From: Cyanobacteriota bacterium
GTDB taxonomy: Bacteria; Cyanobacteriota; Cyanobacteriia; SKYG9
Assembly (NCBI GenBank): GCA_025054735.1
Contig: JANWZG010000104.1
Span: 1 to 10,415 of the forward strand
Reading direction: 5' to 3'
Length of the DNA: 10,415 nucleotides
The position numbers and the translations under genes were made by a program. Positions within the stretch are counted from its first letter, which is position 1. Every line of letters starts with the position of its first letter. Shown in pieces: positions 1 to 6,733 of the stretch. The notes below the pieces were generated by a model, which made no database searches, was not told where the DNA came from, and saw only the letters and a program-made list of their open reading frames with translations.

Positions 1-1021
1 TGACGTGGGCGTACTTTTCAGTTTCAGCCGTGCGGAATTGGCGTAACCCTCGCTGAGCAATAACCTCTCCTAGGATATTGTCCAAATTTTGAGGAGCGAA
101 GGCAACAGCTACAGGCAACTTACTGTCGTACTGGGTAAAGGTTACAAAGGACAAGGGCTGGATCTGCTGTCGTTCAAAGCCATTAAATTCTGGATCCACA
201 AATGCTTGGGTTAGTTGACGAGCACGGTCAGGACGGAAGTTGAAGAAGACCACACCATCGCCAGCTTCGACGGCACCACGAGCAATGCGGGTAGGTACAA
301 TAAATTCGTCGGTTTTACCGTTCTCGTAGGAATCTAGCAACACATCTAAGGCCGAGCGTCCATCTCCGTCGCCGTCCTGGGTCATTACGTCGTAGGCCAG
401 TTGCACGCGATCCCAGCGCCGATCGCGATCCATACTGTAGTAACGGCCTGCAATGGTAACCACACGCCCAACGCCAATTGTCTCAATCTGGTCTTGAATG
501 GTTTGCAACGCTAGCTTGCCATCGGTCGGCTTAGTGTCTCGGCCATCTGTGATCATGTGAATACAGACATCTGCAACCCCTTGAACCTTTGCCAGTTTTA
601 ACAACCCTGCTAAGTGGCTAATGTGAGAATGCACACCCCCATCGGAGCAAAGTCCCACTAGGTGCAGTTTACCGTTGCGTTGAATAACGGTTTGGCAAGC
701 TTGCACAAGGGCTGGATTTTGCAGTATGGATCCATCTTCAACAGCGTCAGAGATACGCACTAGTTCTTGGGGAACGACTCGACCTGCACCAATGTTCAAA
801 TGTCCAACTTCAGAGTTACCCATCTGGCCATCAGGTAACCCCACATCGCGGCCTGATGTGTGAATGAGGGTGCTGGGGTATGCCTCCCACAGGCTACTCA
901 TGACCGGGGTATTGGCAAGTGCGATCGCGTTTGCCTCTTTTGCTTCCCGATAGCCCCATCCATCTAGGATGATCAGCACCACAGGAGATACAGTTACTGT
1001 CTGCGTTATGCCCTGTGTCAT
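1..1021 (-). CDS. gpmI: 2,3-bisphosphoglycerate-independent phosphoglycerate mutase, N-terminal 340 residues (cut by left edge)
   Basis: This cytoplasmic glycolytic enzyme interconverts 3- and 2-phosphoglycerate using two Mn2+ ions and a phosphoserine intermediate. Translation from the ATG at 1021 stays open to the window edge. It shows the alkaline-phosphatase-like start LILDGWG-type (seen as LIILDGWGY, metal ligand Asp20), the catalytic-serine motif GQMGNSEVGH (Ser70), CSDGGVHSHISH (about 125-136), ITDGRDT, GRYYSMDRDRRWDR and FFNFRPDRARQLT. The last readable residues, AETEKYAHV, are a family hallmark. Family members run to roughly 510-540 residues, so the C-terminal part with the remaining metal ligands lies outside the window. 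A GAGG ribosome-binding site (1032-1035, minus strand) sits 10 bases before the ATG. The ABC-F gene ends 139 bp upstream on the same strand, and a promoter-like element lies in that gap. The family call is secure. Confidence 0.97.
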   Translation of the reverse strand, partial: MTQGITQTVTVSPVVLIILDGWGYREAKEANAIALANTPVMSSLWEAYPSTLIHTSGRDVGLPDGQMGNSEVGHLNIGAGRVVPQELVRISDAVEDGSILQNPALVQACQTVIQRNGKLHLVGLCSDGGVHSHISHLAGLLKLAKVQGVADVCIHMITDGRDTKPTDGKLALQTIQDQIETIGVGRVVTIAGRYYSMDRDRRWDRVQLAYDVMTQDGDGDGRSALDVLLDSYENGKTDEFIVPTRIARGAVEAGDGVVFFNFRPDRARQLTQAFVDPEFNGFERQQIQPLSFVTFTQYDSKLPVAVAFAPQNLDNILGEVIAQRGLRQFRTAETEKYAHV

Positions 1022-1057
1022 ACCTAGGTTACCTCGTGACCTATGAATGTTTTCGCA

Positions 1058-1087
1058 ATCATACCACCCTGCCTGATTACCCCCCAA
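1058..1087 (-). promoter_or_regulatory. candidate sigma70-type promoter of gpmI
   Basis: Reading leftwards, TTGGGG (1087-1082) is followed after 18 bases by TATGAT (1063-1058), which matches the -10 consensus at five of six positions. The -35 match is poor. Transcription would begin near 1051, about 30 bases before the gpmI ATG. This is inferred from sequence only. Confidence 0.3.
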
Positions 1088-1160
1088 CGTCTATAGGAAA
1101 CCTGAATTTTATTCAAGATTGCTATAGTGTAGAGCCGATTTTAACTAAAACTTGATCAAT

Positions 1161-2861
1161 CTATTTTTTCTTTGCTTTTTCCTTCTGTTTTTGTCGTTTA
1201 GCTTCAGCCTTTGCTGCCTTTTCAGCGGCGATCGCCGCTAGTCGTTTTTTCTCATTCTCTTCAGCAATTTTCTCTAGGTAATAAGCATAATCACCTAAAT
1301 AAACTCGAAACTCTCCATCCCGAATTTCAACAATTTTATTGGCAACTTGGCTAATAAAGTAGCGGTCATGGGAAACCACGATCGCTGTACCATCATAGTT
1401 TTGTAATGCCAACTCCAACATTTCTTTAGCAGGAATATCGAGATGATTCGTTGGCTCATCCAAAACTAGCAAGTTAGCTGGGCGCAACAACATCTTTGCT
1501 AACGCCAGTCGAGCTTTTTCACCACCACTCAAGGCACCTACTGGTTTGAAGACCGTATCTCCACTAAACAGAAATCGTCCTAGTAATGTACGTACTTCTT
1601 CGTTTTTCCAATCCGGCACTTCATCATGAATCGTCTCAATGACCGTTTTGGTCAAATCTAGGGCTTCTGCCTGATTCTGCTCAAAATAGCTGGGGATCAC
1701 GTGATGGTCTCCTAGCCGCACGGTTCCCTCAGCAGGCTGCTCTATGCCCATAATCAGTCGCAACAGAGTTGACTTGCCACAACCATTTGGCCCCAAAAGG
1801 GCAATGCGATCCCCACGTTCAATCTCCAAGGATGCTCCTAGGAACAAGATTTTATCGTCGTAAAAATGGGTTAGGTTCTTGATCTCCACTACTTGGCGAC
1901 CACTGCGAGGGGCTGGTGGAAACTGAAAGACTAAGGATTTGACGCTACCTACGGGAGCTTCGATTCGCTCAATCTTCTCCAGTTGCTTTTCCCGGCTTTT
2001 AGCTTGGGTGCTGCGAGTAGCACTGGCACGGAAGCGATCAATAAATGCTTGCTGTTTTTCCAGTTCTTTCTGCTGTCGCTCGTAGGCGTTCATCTGGGCA
2101 GTGCGCTGTTCTGCTTTCTGGGCAAGATAGGCAGAGTAGTTGCCTAGATAGGTCGTAGAAACGCCGCGTTCAGTCTCCACAATTTGCGTACAGAGGCGAT
2201 CCAGAAAGGCACGATCGTGGGAAACAATTACCATTGGCGTATCAACGCTCTTTAAGTAGGTTTCTAGCCACTCGATCGTCTCTAAATCGAGATGGTTGGT
2301 AGGCTCGTCTAAGAGCAAGATATCTGGCTCTTGCAGCAGAATTTTGCCTAGGCTCATCCGCATCTGCCAGCCACCACTAAAGTCTCTAACAGAGCGATCC
2401 CCATCCTCTGGCGTAAAGTCTAACTCTGGCAAAATTTTCTCGATGCGGGCATCTAAGCTATAGCCATCTAGGGCTTCAAACTGACGCTGTAGTCGGTCTA
2501 GCTGATGAATCAACTGTTCAAGGGTGTGGGGATCAGCGGTTTGCATTTTAGATTGCACGCGTTGCAGGGCTTCGTGCACTTGGTTCGCTTCAGCAAAGGC
2601 ACGCCACAGTTCATCACGGACAGTGCGGCTAGGATCCACGTCGAACTCCTGGGTTAGATAGGCAATGCGCAAACTAGCTGGACGGATAATTTCACCGCTA
2701 CTAGGTTCGATTTCTCCAGCAATGATCTTTAGCTGAGTAGACTTGCCAGCACCGTTCACGCCCACTAAACCAATGCGATCGCCAGGCTTGACTTCCCAGT
2801 TAATGTCTTTTAAGACTTCACCAGTTGGATAGGTTTTGCTGATGTGTTCGAGACGAAGCAT
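1161..2861 (-). CDS. ABC-F family ATPase with duplicated ATP-binding domains (YheS/YdiF-like)
   Basis: This is a soluble ABC-F protein of 566 residues with two nucleotide-binding domains and no membrane segment. Such proteins act at the ribosomal E site on translation rather than in transport. Domain 1 has Walker A GVNGAGKST (34-42), signature FSGGW (161-165), Walker B ILLLDEPTNH (181-190) and SHD (214-216). Domain 2 has GPNGCGKST (357-365), LSGGE (444-448), LLVLDEPTNH (464-473) and SHD (497-499). All catalytic residues, including both Walker B glutamates, are intact. The charged linker at about 245-310, with IDRFRASATRSTQAKSR, is the tRNA-contacting P-site motif and resembles the YheS/YdiF type. 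The tail (530-566) is rich in Lys, Ala and Glu and is probably helical. I chose the ATG at 2861 because family proteins start there (MLRLEHISK). An upstream in-frame TTG at 2888 adds nine residues and is unlikely. The exact subfamily is uncertain, so no gene symbol is given. Confidence 0.95.
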   Translation of the reverse strand: MLRLEHISKTYPTGEVLKDINWEVKPGDRIGLVGVNGAGKSTQLKIIAGEIEPSSGEIIRPASLRIAYLTQEFDVDPSRTVRDELWRAFAEANQVHEALQRVQSKMQTADPHTLEQLIHQLDRLQRQFEALDGYSLDARIEKILPELDFTPEDGDRSVRDFSGGWQMRMSLGKILLQEPDILLLDEPTNHLDLETIEWLETYLKSVDTPMVIVSHDRAFLDRLCTQIVETERGVSTTYLGNYSAYLAQKAEQRTAQMNAYERQQKELEKQQAFIDRFRASATRSTQAKSREKQLEKIERIEAPVGSVKSLVFQFPPAPRSGRQVVEIKNLTHFYDDKILFLGASLEIERGDRIALLGPNGCGKSTLLRLIMGIEQPAEGTVRLGDHHVIPSYFEQNQAEALDLTKTVIETIHDEVPDWKNEEVRTLLGRFLFSGDTVFKPVGALSGGEKARLALAKMLLRPANLLVLDEPTNHLDIPAKEMLELALQNYDGTAIVVSHDRYFISQVANKIVEIRDGEFRVYLGDYAYYLEKIAEENEKKRLAAIAAEKAAKAEAKRQKQKEKAKKK

Positions 2862-2938
2862 GGAATTACCACTAACTCGGTTCAGCAAGAACGTAAACGA
2901 CGATAGCTCACCATAGCGTCTCGTTATGATGCTGCTTT

Positions 2939-2967
2939 AGAATAAATTAAGAATTGCTTGAATTCAA
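2939..2967 (-). promoter_or_regulatory. candidate promoter of the ABC-F gene
   Basis: On the minus strand, TTGAAT (2967-2962) is separated by exactly 17 bases from TATTCT (2944-2939). Each hexamer matches its sigma70 consensus at four of six positions. Transcription would begin near 2932, giving a leader of about 70 bases before the ATG at 2861. The -35 hexamer lies inside a perfect 12-bp palindrome (2957-2968). Confidence 0.35.
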
Positions 2968-2978
2968 GTCTTGACAAG
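2957..2978. repeat. two adjacent palindromes, possible operator
   Basis: CTTGAATTCAAG (2957-2968) is a perfect 12-bp palindrome. One base later comes CTTGACAAG (2970-2978), a palindrome with a single central base. The two begin 13 bp apart and cover the -35 region of the candidate ABC-F promoter. Two side-by-side dyads sharing CTTGA/CAAG half-sites could bind a dimeric regulator. No known regulator's consensus is recognised. Confidence 0.35.
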
Positions 2979-3003
2979 GTTTAATCCGTTATAGAACTAA
3001 TTT

Positions 3004-3021
3004 CTTAGGCTTATGCCTAGG
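3004..3021 (-). terminator. hairpin over the ABC1K stop codon, weak terminator candidate
   Basis: A 7-bp stem (3004-3010 with 3015-3021, one G-U pair) closes a four-base loop and spans the stop codon of the kinase gene. On the minus strand it is followed by AAGAAATTAG, not by a T run. It is therefore a poor intrinsic terminator and may only stabilise the 3' end. Confidence 0.25.
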
Positions 3022-5131
3022 CTGCGATTACGATCGCTCCTTGCTCTGACGAGTGTTCCACTGGCGATGGCATTTGCTCATTGTCCGCATCGCTCATTAA
3101 CAGCCACTCTCGGATGAGACGTGCCAAGGTACGTTGCGCCAAGTTCCCCATAATTTGCTGCCCCATGCGATGGACTTCTGGGTTCATAAGTACCCTAGGC
3201 ACCAAGGACACAATATGCATAGGATCAAACCCACGAGATTCACTTAAAATCTGCCAAATGGTTTGCAATCGCTCTAGGGTATCGTGATCAGCAGCAGGTG
3301 CCTCTGGAACATCTAAGTGCAGCCCAACTCGGTCGCGCAATACTACTGCTAAGGATTGCAGCAAACTGCGGTTGAATCCATCAATCCCATTTACGATTTC
3401 ATCCACTAAGCGATCGCGAATAAATTCACCTCGTGCCGAGAATAGAAACTCTATTGACTGTTCCAACACTTGGTTCAGATCATAGTCTGGACTGTTACGA
3501 GCATTCCTTAGCAGATTTTCTAACCGATTCCATCGCACTTTGCCATCCTTAAATAGCAAATCGCGCAGGGATGCTCGCAATTCTGGGGCAGGATCTGTCA
3601 ACAGCCGCTTGGCAATGTAAGGATAGGCCTTACTCAAAACCTTGAAATTGGGGTCTACATTGATGGCAATACCTTCTAGGGTTAGGAGCGATCGAATAAT
3701 CAACGCATAGTAAGCTGGCACCCGGAAGGGATATTCATACATAATGTCCGAAAGCTGATCAGTAATGCTCTTAAAGTTCAACTCAGCTACACTTGCGCCG
3801 AGGGCATTCCCAAACACATTGGCAAAGGCAGGTATAATCGGACGCAGATCCGTATCTGGTGTAAGGAACTCTAGCTTTACGTAGTCCTTTGCTAAGGATT
3901 CAAAGTCTCGGTTGACCAGATGCACTACTGCTTCAATTAAGCCATACCGCTGATAGGGCTTGATGGTACTCATCATGCCAAAATCCAAATATGCTAGCTT
4001 CCCCTGAGGTGTTGCTAGCAAATTACCAGGGTGTGGATCTGCATGGAAAAAACCATGCTCTAGGAGCTGCCGCAACGAACACTGCACACCAATTTCGATT
4101 AAGTGCTTAGCATCAATACCATTCGCCTGAATCTCTTTGGTATGGGTTAACTTAATGCCATCAACCCATTCCATTGTTAACACTCGGTGGTTGGTATAAG
4201 CCCAATAAATGGTGGGCACGTAAATGTCGGGTAAATTTCCATACAACTGGGCAAACCGTTCGGCGTTGTATCCTTCCTGGATGTAGTCCATTTCTTCAAA
4301 AATTCGGGCACCAAACTCATCCAAAATGGCAACTAAATCACTGCGAATAAACCGAACAGAGCGTTTTGCCCAAGCAGCTAAATTGCGCAGAATATACAGG
4401 TCAAGAGTGATACTTTCTGCTAAGCCAGGACGCTGCACCTTAACAGCAACGACCTCACCTGTCTTAAGTTTGCCTTTATAAACCTGACCTAGTGATGCTG
4501 CTGCGATTGGCATTGGACTCAACTCAGCATAGAGTTGGTCGGGACGATCGCCCAATTCTTCCTCAATGAACTGATAAGCAATTTCATTTGGAAACGCTGG
4601 GAGTTGGTCTTGTAACCGCGTTAATTCTTCTAGATAGGTAGAAGGAACTAAATCTGGACGAGTGGAAAGGGCTTGACCAACCTTGATATATGCCGGCCCT
4701 AACCGCGTCAGTAATTCCCGAAGCTGTACTGCTCGTCGAGGTTGGTTGATCTTGACCTTGCCAGTAACGCTATCCCACCAAACTGCAAGCACAAATTGCA
4801 AGATCGGCAGGATAATAGCTGCTAACCGCCGCCATACCAAGAGAGGTTTTTGTCGATAATAGGCAATAATTTGCTCAGGGTCGTAACGAGGTGCATCGCT
4901 ATTGTCGGGTGGTGTAGATGAGCGCAGATTTGCCGCCGGAGTATGGCCATTGTGGATAGGAATAGGCTCACTGTCGATCGTCACTGTCACTGAGCCTGCT
5001 GCATGTGTGCCATTGCGGTAAGTAATATCCACTCGCTCTCTTATGTGCTCCCCAACGCCATTGTTTGCAGAAAGAACTGAATTCGATGCACGGGTATGAT
5101 CAGTTCGTAGCTCAGCATAACTAGAATTCAT
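3017..5131 (-). CDS. AarF/UbiB/ABC1-family atypical kinase (ABC1K)
   Basis: This 704-residue protein belongs to the ABC1 atypical kinase/ATPase family. Members regulate or assist prenyl-lipid (quinone, tocopherol) metabolism at membranes, and cyanobacteria and plastids carry several paralogues. The motifs, in order, are: family-specific KVGQ (150-153) within a stretch opening YIKVGQALSTRPDLVP, the alanine-rich loop AAASLGQVY (210-218) that replaces the glycine loop, the VAVK lysine (Lys231), a Glu-rich segment with EEMDY and EGYN (279-289), the catalytic loop HADPHPGN (363-370) and metal-binding LDFG (382-385). All key residues are present. A hydrophobic run at 103-119 may dock on membrane. 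The first ~82 residues are polar, rich in Ser, Thr, Asn and Pro, and look disordered. The ATG at 5131 lacks an obvious Shine-Dalgarno, so a later start is possible. An extended -10 element lies just upstream. The substrate cannot be told from sequence. Confidence 0.95.
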   Translation of the reverse strand: MNSSYAELRTDHTRASNSVLSANNGVGEHIRERVDITYRNGTHAAGSVTVTIDSEPIPIHNGHTPAANLRSSTPPDNSDAPRYDPEQIIAYYRQKPLLVWRRLAAIILPILQFVLAVWWDSVTGKVKINQPRRAVQLRELLTRLGPAYIKVGQALSTRPDLVPSTYLEELTRLQDQLPAFPNEIAYQFIEEELGDRPDQLYAELSPMPIAAASLGQVYKGKLKTGEVVAVKVQRPGLAESITLDLYILRNLAAWAKRSVRFIRSDLVAILDEFGARIFEEMDYIQEGYNAERFAQLYGNLPDIYVPTIYWAYTNHRVLTMEWVDGIKLTHTKEIQANGIDAKHLIEIGVQCSLRQLLEHGFFHADPHPGNLLATPQGKLAYLDFGMMSTIKPYQRYGLIEAVVHLVNRDFESLAKDYVKLEFLTPDTDLRPIIPAFANVFGNALGASVAELNFKSITDQLSDIMYEYPFRVPAYYALIIRSLLTLEGIAINVDPNFKVLSKAYPYIAKRLLTDPAPELRASLRDLLFKDGKVRWNRLENLLRNARNSPDYDLNQVLEQSIEFLFSARGEFIRDRLVDEIVNGIDGFNRSLLQSLAVVLRDRVGLHLDVPEAPAADHDTLERLQTIWQILSESRGFDPMHIVSLVPRVLMNPEVHRMGQQIMGNLAQRTLARLIREWLLMSDADNEQMPSPVEHSSEQGAIVIAA

Positions 5132-5161
5132 GGCAATGATGGGGATGAGGTGAATATGTTA

Positions 5162-5173
5162 AGTATTGTAACA
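5162..5173 (-). promoter_or_regulatory. candidate extended -10 promoter of the ABC1K gene
   Basis: On the minus strand, TGT precedes TACAAT (5170-5165), giving the extended -10 pattern TGnTAnAAT-like with five of six -10 matches. No good -35 hexamer lies 17 bases upstream, which is tolerated by extended -10 promoters. Transcription would start near 5158, about 27 bases before the ATG at 5131. Confidence 0.35.
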
Positions 5174-5252
5174 ACTAATGCTCATTCTAGTTAAATTCAG
5201 GCTGACAGGGTTGCTGGGCACTGGCGTGAAAAACACGACTCTAAAACGTGAA

Positions 5253-5293
5253 TCTCCGACGATTGGTCACACCAGTTGGCCACCCGCCGGAGA
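5253..5293 (-). terminator. nested inverted repeat downstream of the peroxiredoxin gene
   Basis: TCTCCG (5253-5258) and CGGAGA (5288-5293) form outer arms. Inside them TGGT-CAC-ACCA (5264-5274) forms a smaller hairpin. On the minus strand this structure begins about 20 bases after the peroxiredoxin stop codon, and TTCACGTTTT follows it. It could end that transcript, but the T tract is short and offset. A second short hairpin, CGTG-AAAAA-CACG (5225-5237), follows. Confidence 0.35.
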
Positions 5294-5313
5294 CTTAGCA
5301 TCATCAACTGAAC

Positions 5314-5922
5314 CTAGTTAACGGCTGCAAAGAAAGTTTTAGACTTAACTGGGTCAGGGTTCATGGTTTTTTCACCAGGCTTCCAACCAGCCGGACAGAC
5401 TTCATCTGGGTGAGATTGCACGTACTGAATGGCCTGCAATACCCGCAAGGTTTCATCAACGCTGCGACCAAATGCTAAGTTGTTGATGGTGGCGTGTTGA
5501 ACAATCCCCTCTTTATCGATGATAAATAGGCCACGTAACGCGATACCAGCCTCTGGTACTAAAACGTTATAGGCCGTACTAATTTCCTTTTTGATGTCAG
5601 ACACTAACGGGTAATTGAGGTCGCCTAAGCCGCCCGACTTACGATCGGTTTGAATCCATGCCAAGTGGGAAAATTCACTATCTACAGAGACCCCCAAAAT
5701 TTCAGTGTTGAGAGCTTTGAATTCGTCGTAGCGATCGCTAAAGGCTGTAATTTCCGTAGGGCACACGAAGGTAAAATCTAGTGGGTAAAAGAACAACACC
5801 ACATATTTACCCCGATAGTCAGATAGCTTAATTTCCTTGAATTCTAGATCAACTACCGCTGTGGCGCTAAAGTCAGGAGCAGTCTGGCCAACACGCAGAC
5901 AGCTTTGAGTTTGATCAGTCAT
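5314..5922 (-). CDS. typical 2-Cys peroxiredoxin (AhpC/Tsa, BAS1-like)
   Basis: This 202-residue thiol peroxidase reduces H2O2, organic peroxides and peroxynitrite. It is recycled by thioredoxin and acts as a head-to-tail dimer that can form decamers. The active site PLDFTFVCPTE holds Pro47, Thr51 and the peroxidatic Cys54. Arg130 in ALRGLF is the conserved active-site arginine. The resolving cysteine is Cys176 in EVCPAGW. GGLG (97-100), one of the two motifs linked to overoxidation sensitivity, is present. The C-terminal helix reads KTFFAAVN, with Phe197-Phe198 where eukaryotic-type enzymes have YF. Cys8 is an extra cysteine near the N terminus. The protein has no signal peptide and is cytoplasmic. 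An AGGAG ribosome-binding site (5932-5936) lies nine bases before the ATG, which fixes the start. It stands alone, with 182 bp and 451 bp of spacer on either side. Confidence 0.97.
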   Translation of the reverse strand: MTDQTQSCLRVGQTAPDFSATAVVDLEFKEIKLSDYRGKYVVLFFYPLDFTFVCPTEITAFSDRYDEFKALNTEILGVSVDSEFSHLAWIQTDRKSGGLGDLNYPLVSDIKKEISTAYNVLVPEAGIALRGLFIIDKEGIVQHATINNLAFGRSVDETLRVLQAIQYVQSHPDEVCPAGWKPGEKTMNPDPVKSKTFFAAVN

Positions 5923-5931
5923 GAGTTGCTT

Positions 5932-5936
5932 CTCCT
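5932..5936 (-). promoter_or_regulatory. ribosome-binding site of the peroxiredoxin gene
   Basis: AGGAG on the minus strand, nine bases before the ATG at 5922, supports that start. Confidence 0.75.
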
Positions 5937-5981
5937 AGAAACTATTCATAAATGTCACCACTGCAATGCAGCAACAGCGAC

Positions 5982-6039
5982 CTAGCAATAGGCTAACTAC
6001 CGTAGTAGAGTCGGCAAAAGGCTAGCAGCAGATTAACTA
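5982..6039. repeat. paired 18-bp imperfect direct repeat, possible operator sites
   Basis: On the minus strand the pattern TAGTTA-N6-TGCTAG occurs twice, at 6039-6022 and 5999-5982. The copies match at 14 of 18 positions and start exactly 40 bp apart, close to four helical turns. They lie 60-117 bases upstream of the peroxiredoxin ATG. The small dyad ACTAC-C-GTAGT falls at the inner edge of one copy. Confidence 0.4.
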
Positions 6040-6373
6040 ATGTTGCTATTCAGCCACCTAGAAACCTGCGTATAGGTTGAAACACACTCAACAATTAGTT
6101 GCTCAGTGCGTAGCTGCACGTATGCACCAACCTTGAGGTGACAACATCGTAATGGATATGGATTTTATCATTTTTTTATGTTTGTTGTTTATTGTGAAAT
6201 CTTTTCTTGGTAGCGCAACAGCTCTTTCAAGCCCCTTCTAAAAAAGTCTGGGATGGTGACTTACTCAATACTCTGGCTAAATCTTTCAGTTTTCTCAAAA
6301 AAATCTCTGTTGAGAACGTGAGAACAGCAAATTTGCTGGATGGCAGGAGTTTTTGCACCATTGAGAGAGTACT

Positions 6374-6733
6374 TTACAGACTAGCGGCGATTGCTGTTGA
6401 GATACGCTCTGCCCAAACTTGGCTGTAATCAACCGTCAAGATAATTCGGCGGTAGGGTTCATCCCGTAACTCTAGGGTGAGGTAATCCATACTACGAGTG
6501 ACATACCAAAATTCTTTTCCCTTGGTAGTGTAATAAGTGCCTGCTTTGATAATGCCAGGGATGAATGTCCCCGGAGCGCGTAGTTCAGCCCAGTTGCTCA
6601 TGGGTTCTTCGGTAGTTACCCGTTCAACATGGGAAACTGCTATGTCGATCGTCCGCTGGAGATAGAAGGATAGCAACTGTTCATACCATTCCAGTTCGAT
6701 GGAGAATGTGCGGCCACTTAAGCTCAAATTCAT
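6374..6733 (-). CDS. conserved-looking 119-residue protein of unknown function
   Basis: I do not assign a function. The protein is 119 residues, soluble, with no signal peptide, membrane segment or cysteine. Alternating hydrophobic stretches (LSLSGRTFSIEL at the start, FWYVTR and YLTLEL near 75-90, RRIILTVD near 95-102) suggest a mostly beta fold, followed by a short C-terminal helix (105-118). This is compatible with a small PH-like barrel but does not prove one. The central stretch with RAPGTFIPG and IKAGTYYT (52-69) looks like the conserved core, and I recall similar small proteins in other cyanobacteria. The ATG at 6733 has GGGAG eight bases upstream on the minus strand, which supports the start. 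The gene stands alone, divergent from the phosphatase gene. A GATAAT -10-like hexamer (6798-6793) lies upstream without a matching -35. Confidence 0.8.
   Translation of the reverse strand: MNLSLSGRTFSIELEWYEQLLSFYLQRTIDIAVSHVERVTTEEPMSNWAELRAPGTFIPGIIKAGTYYTTKGKEFWYVTRSMDYLTLELRDEPYRRIILTVDYSQVWAERISTAIAASL

Larger units (their letters stand above)
5923..6373. other. 451-bp intergenic region upstream of the peroxiredoxin gene
   Basis: No convincing gene lies here. The half nearest the peroxiredoxin gene carries small dyads: CTGCAATGCAG (5961-5971) and ACTAC-C-GTAGT (5996-6006), plus an imperfect 18-bp direct repeat with a 40-bp period. Positions 6150-6200 are strongly AT-rich. The half nearest the small unknown gene has a 7-bp stem (6292-6298 with 6310-6316), a tandem TGAGAAC (6311-6317 and 6319-6325), and the perfect palindrome CAGCAAATTTGCTG (6325-6338). 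No clear sigma70 promoter with both boxes was found for the peroxiredoxin gene. Confidence 0.6.

Noticed and set aside
2862..2888. Longer ABC-F start at a TTG codon
   Set aside because: ABC-F proteins normally begin within a few residues of the MLRLEHISK-type strand, and an ATG is available exactly there.
3081..3287. Rightward open frame of 68 codons
   Set aside because: It lies wholly inside the ABC1 kinase gene on the opposite strand, its product resembles nothing, and it has no supporting signals.
6207..6428. Rightward open frame of 73 codons starting with TTG
   Set aside because: It has no Shine-Dalgarno, an unlikely start codon and no recognisable motif, and it overlaps the end of the better-supported small gene on the other strand.
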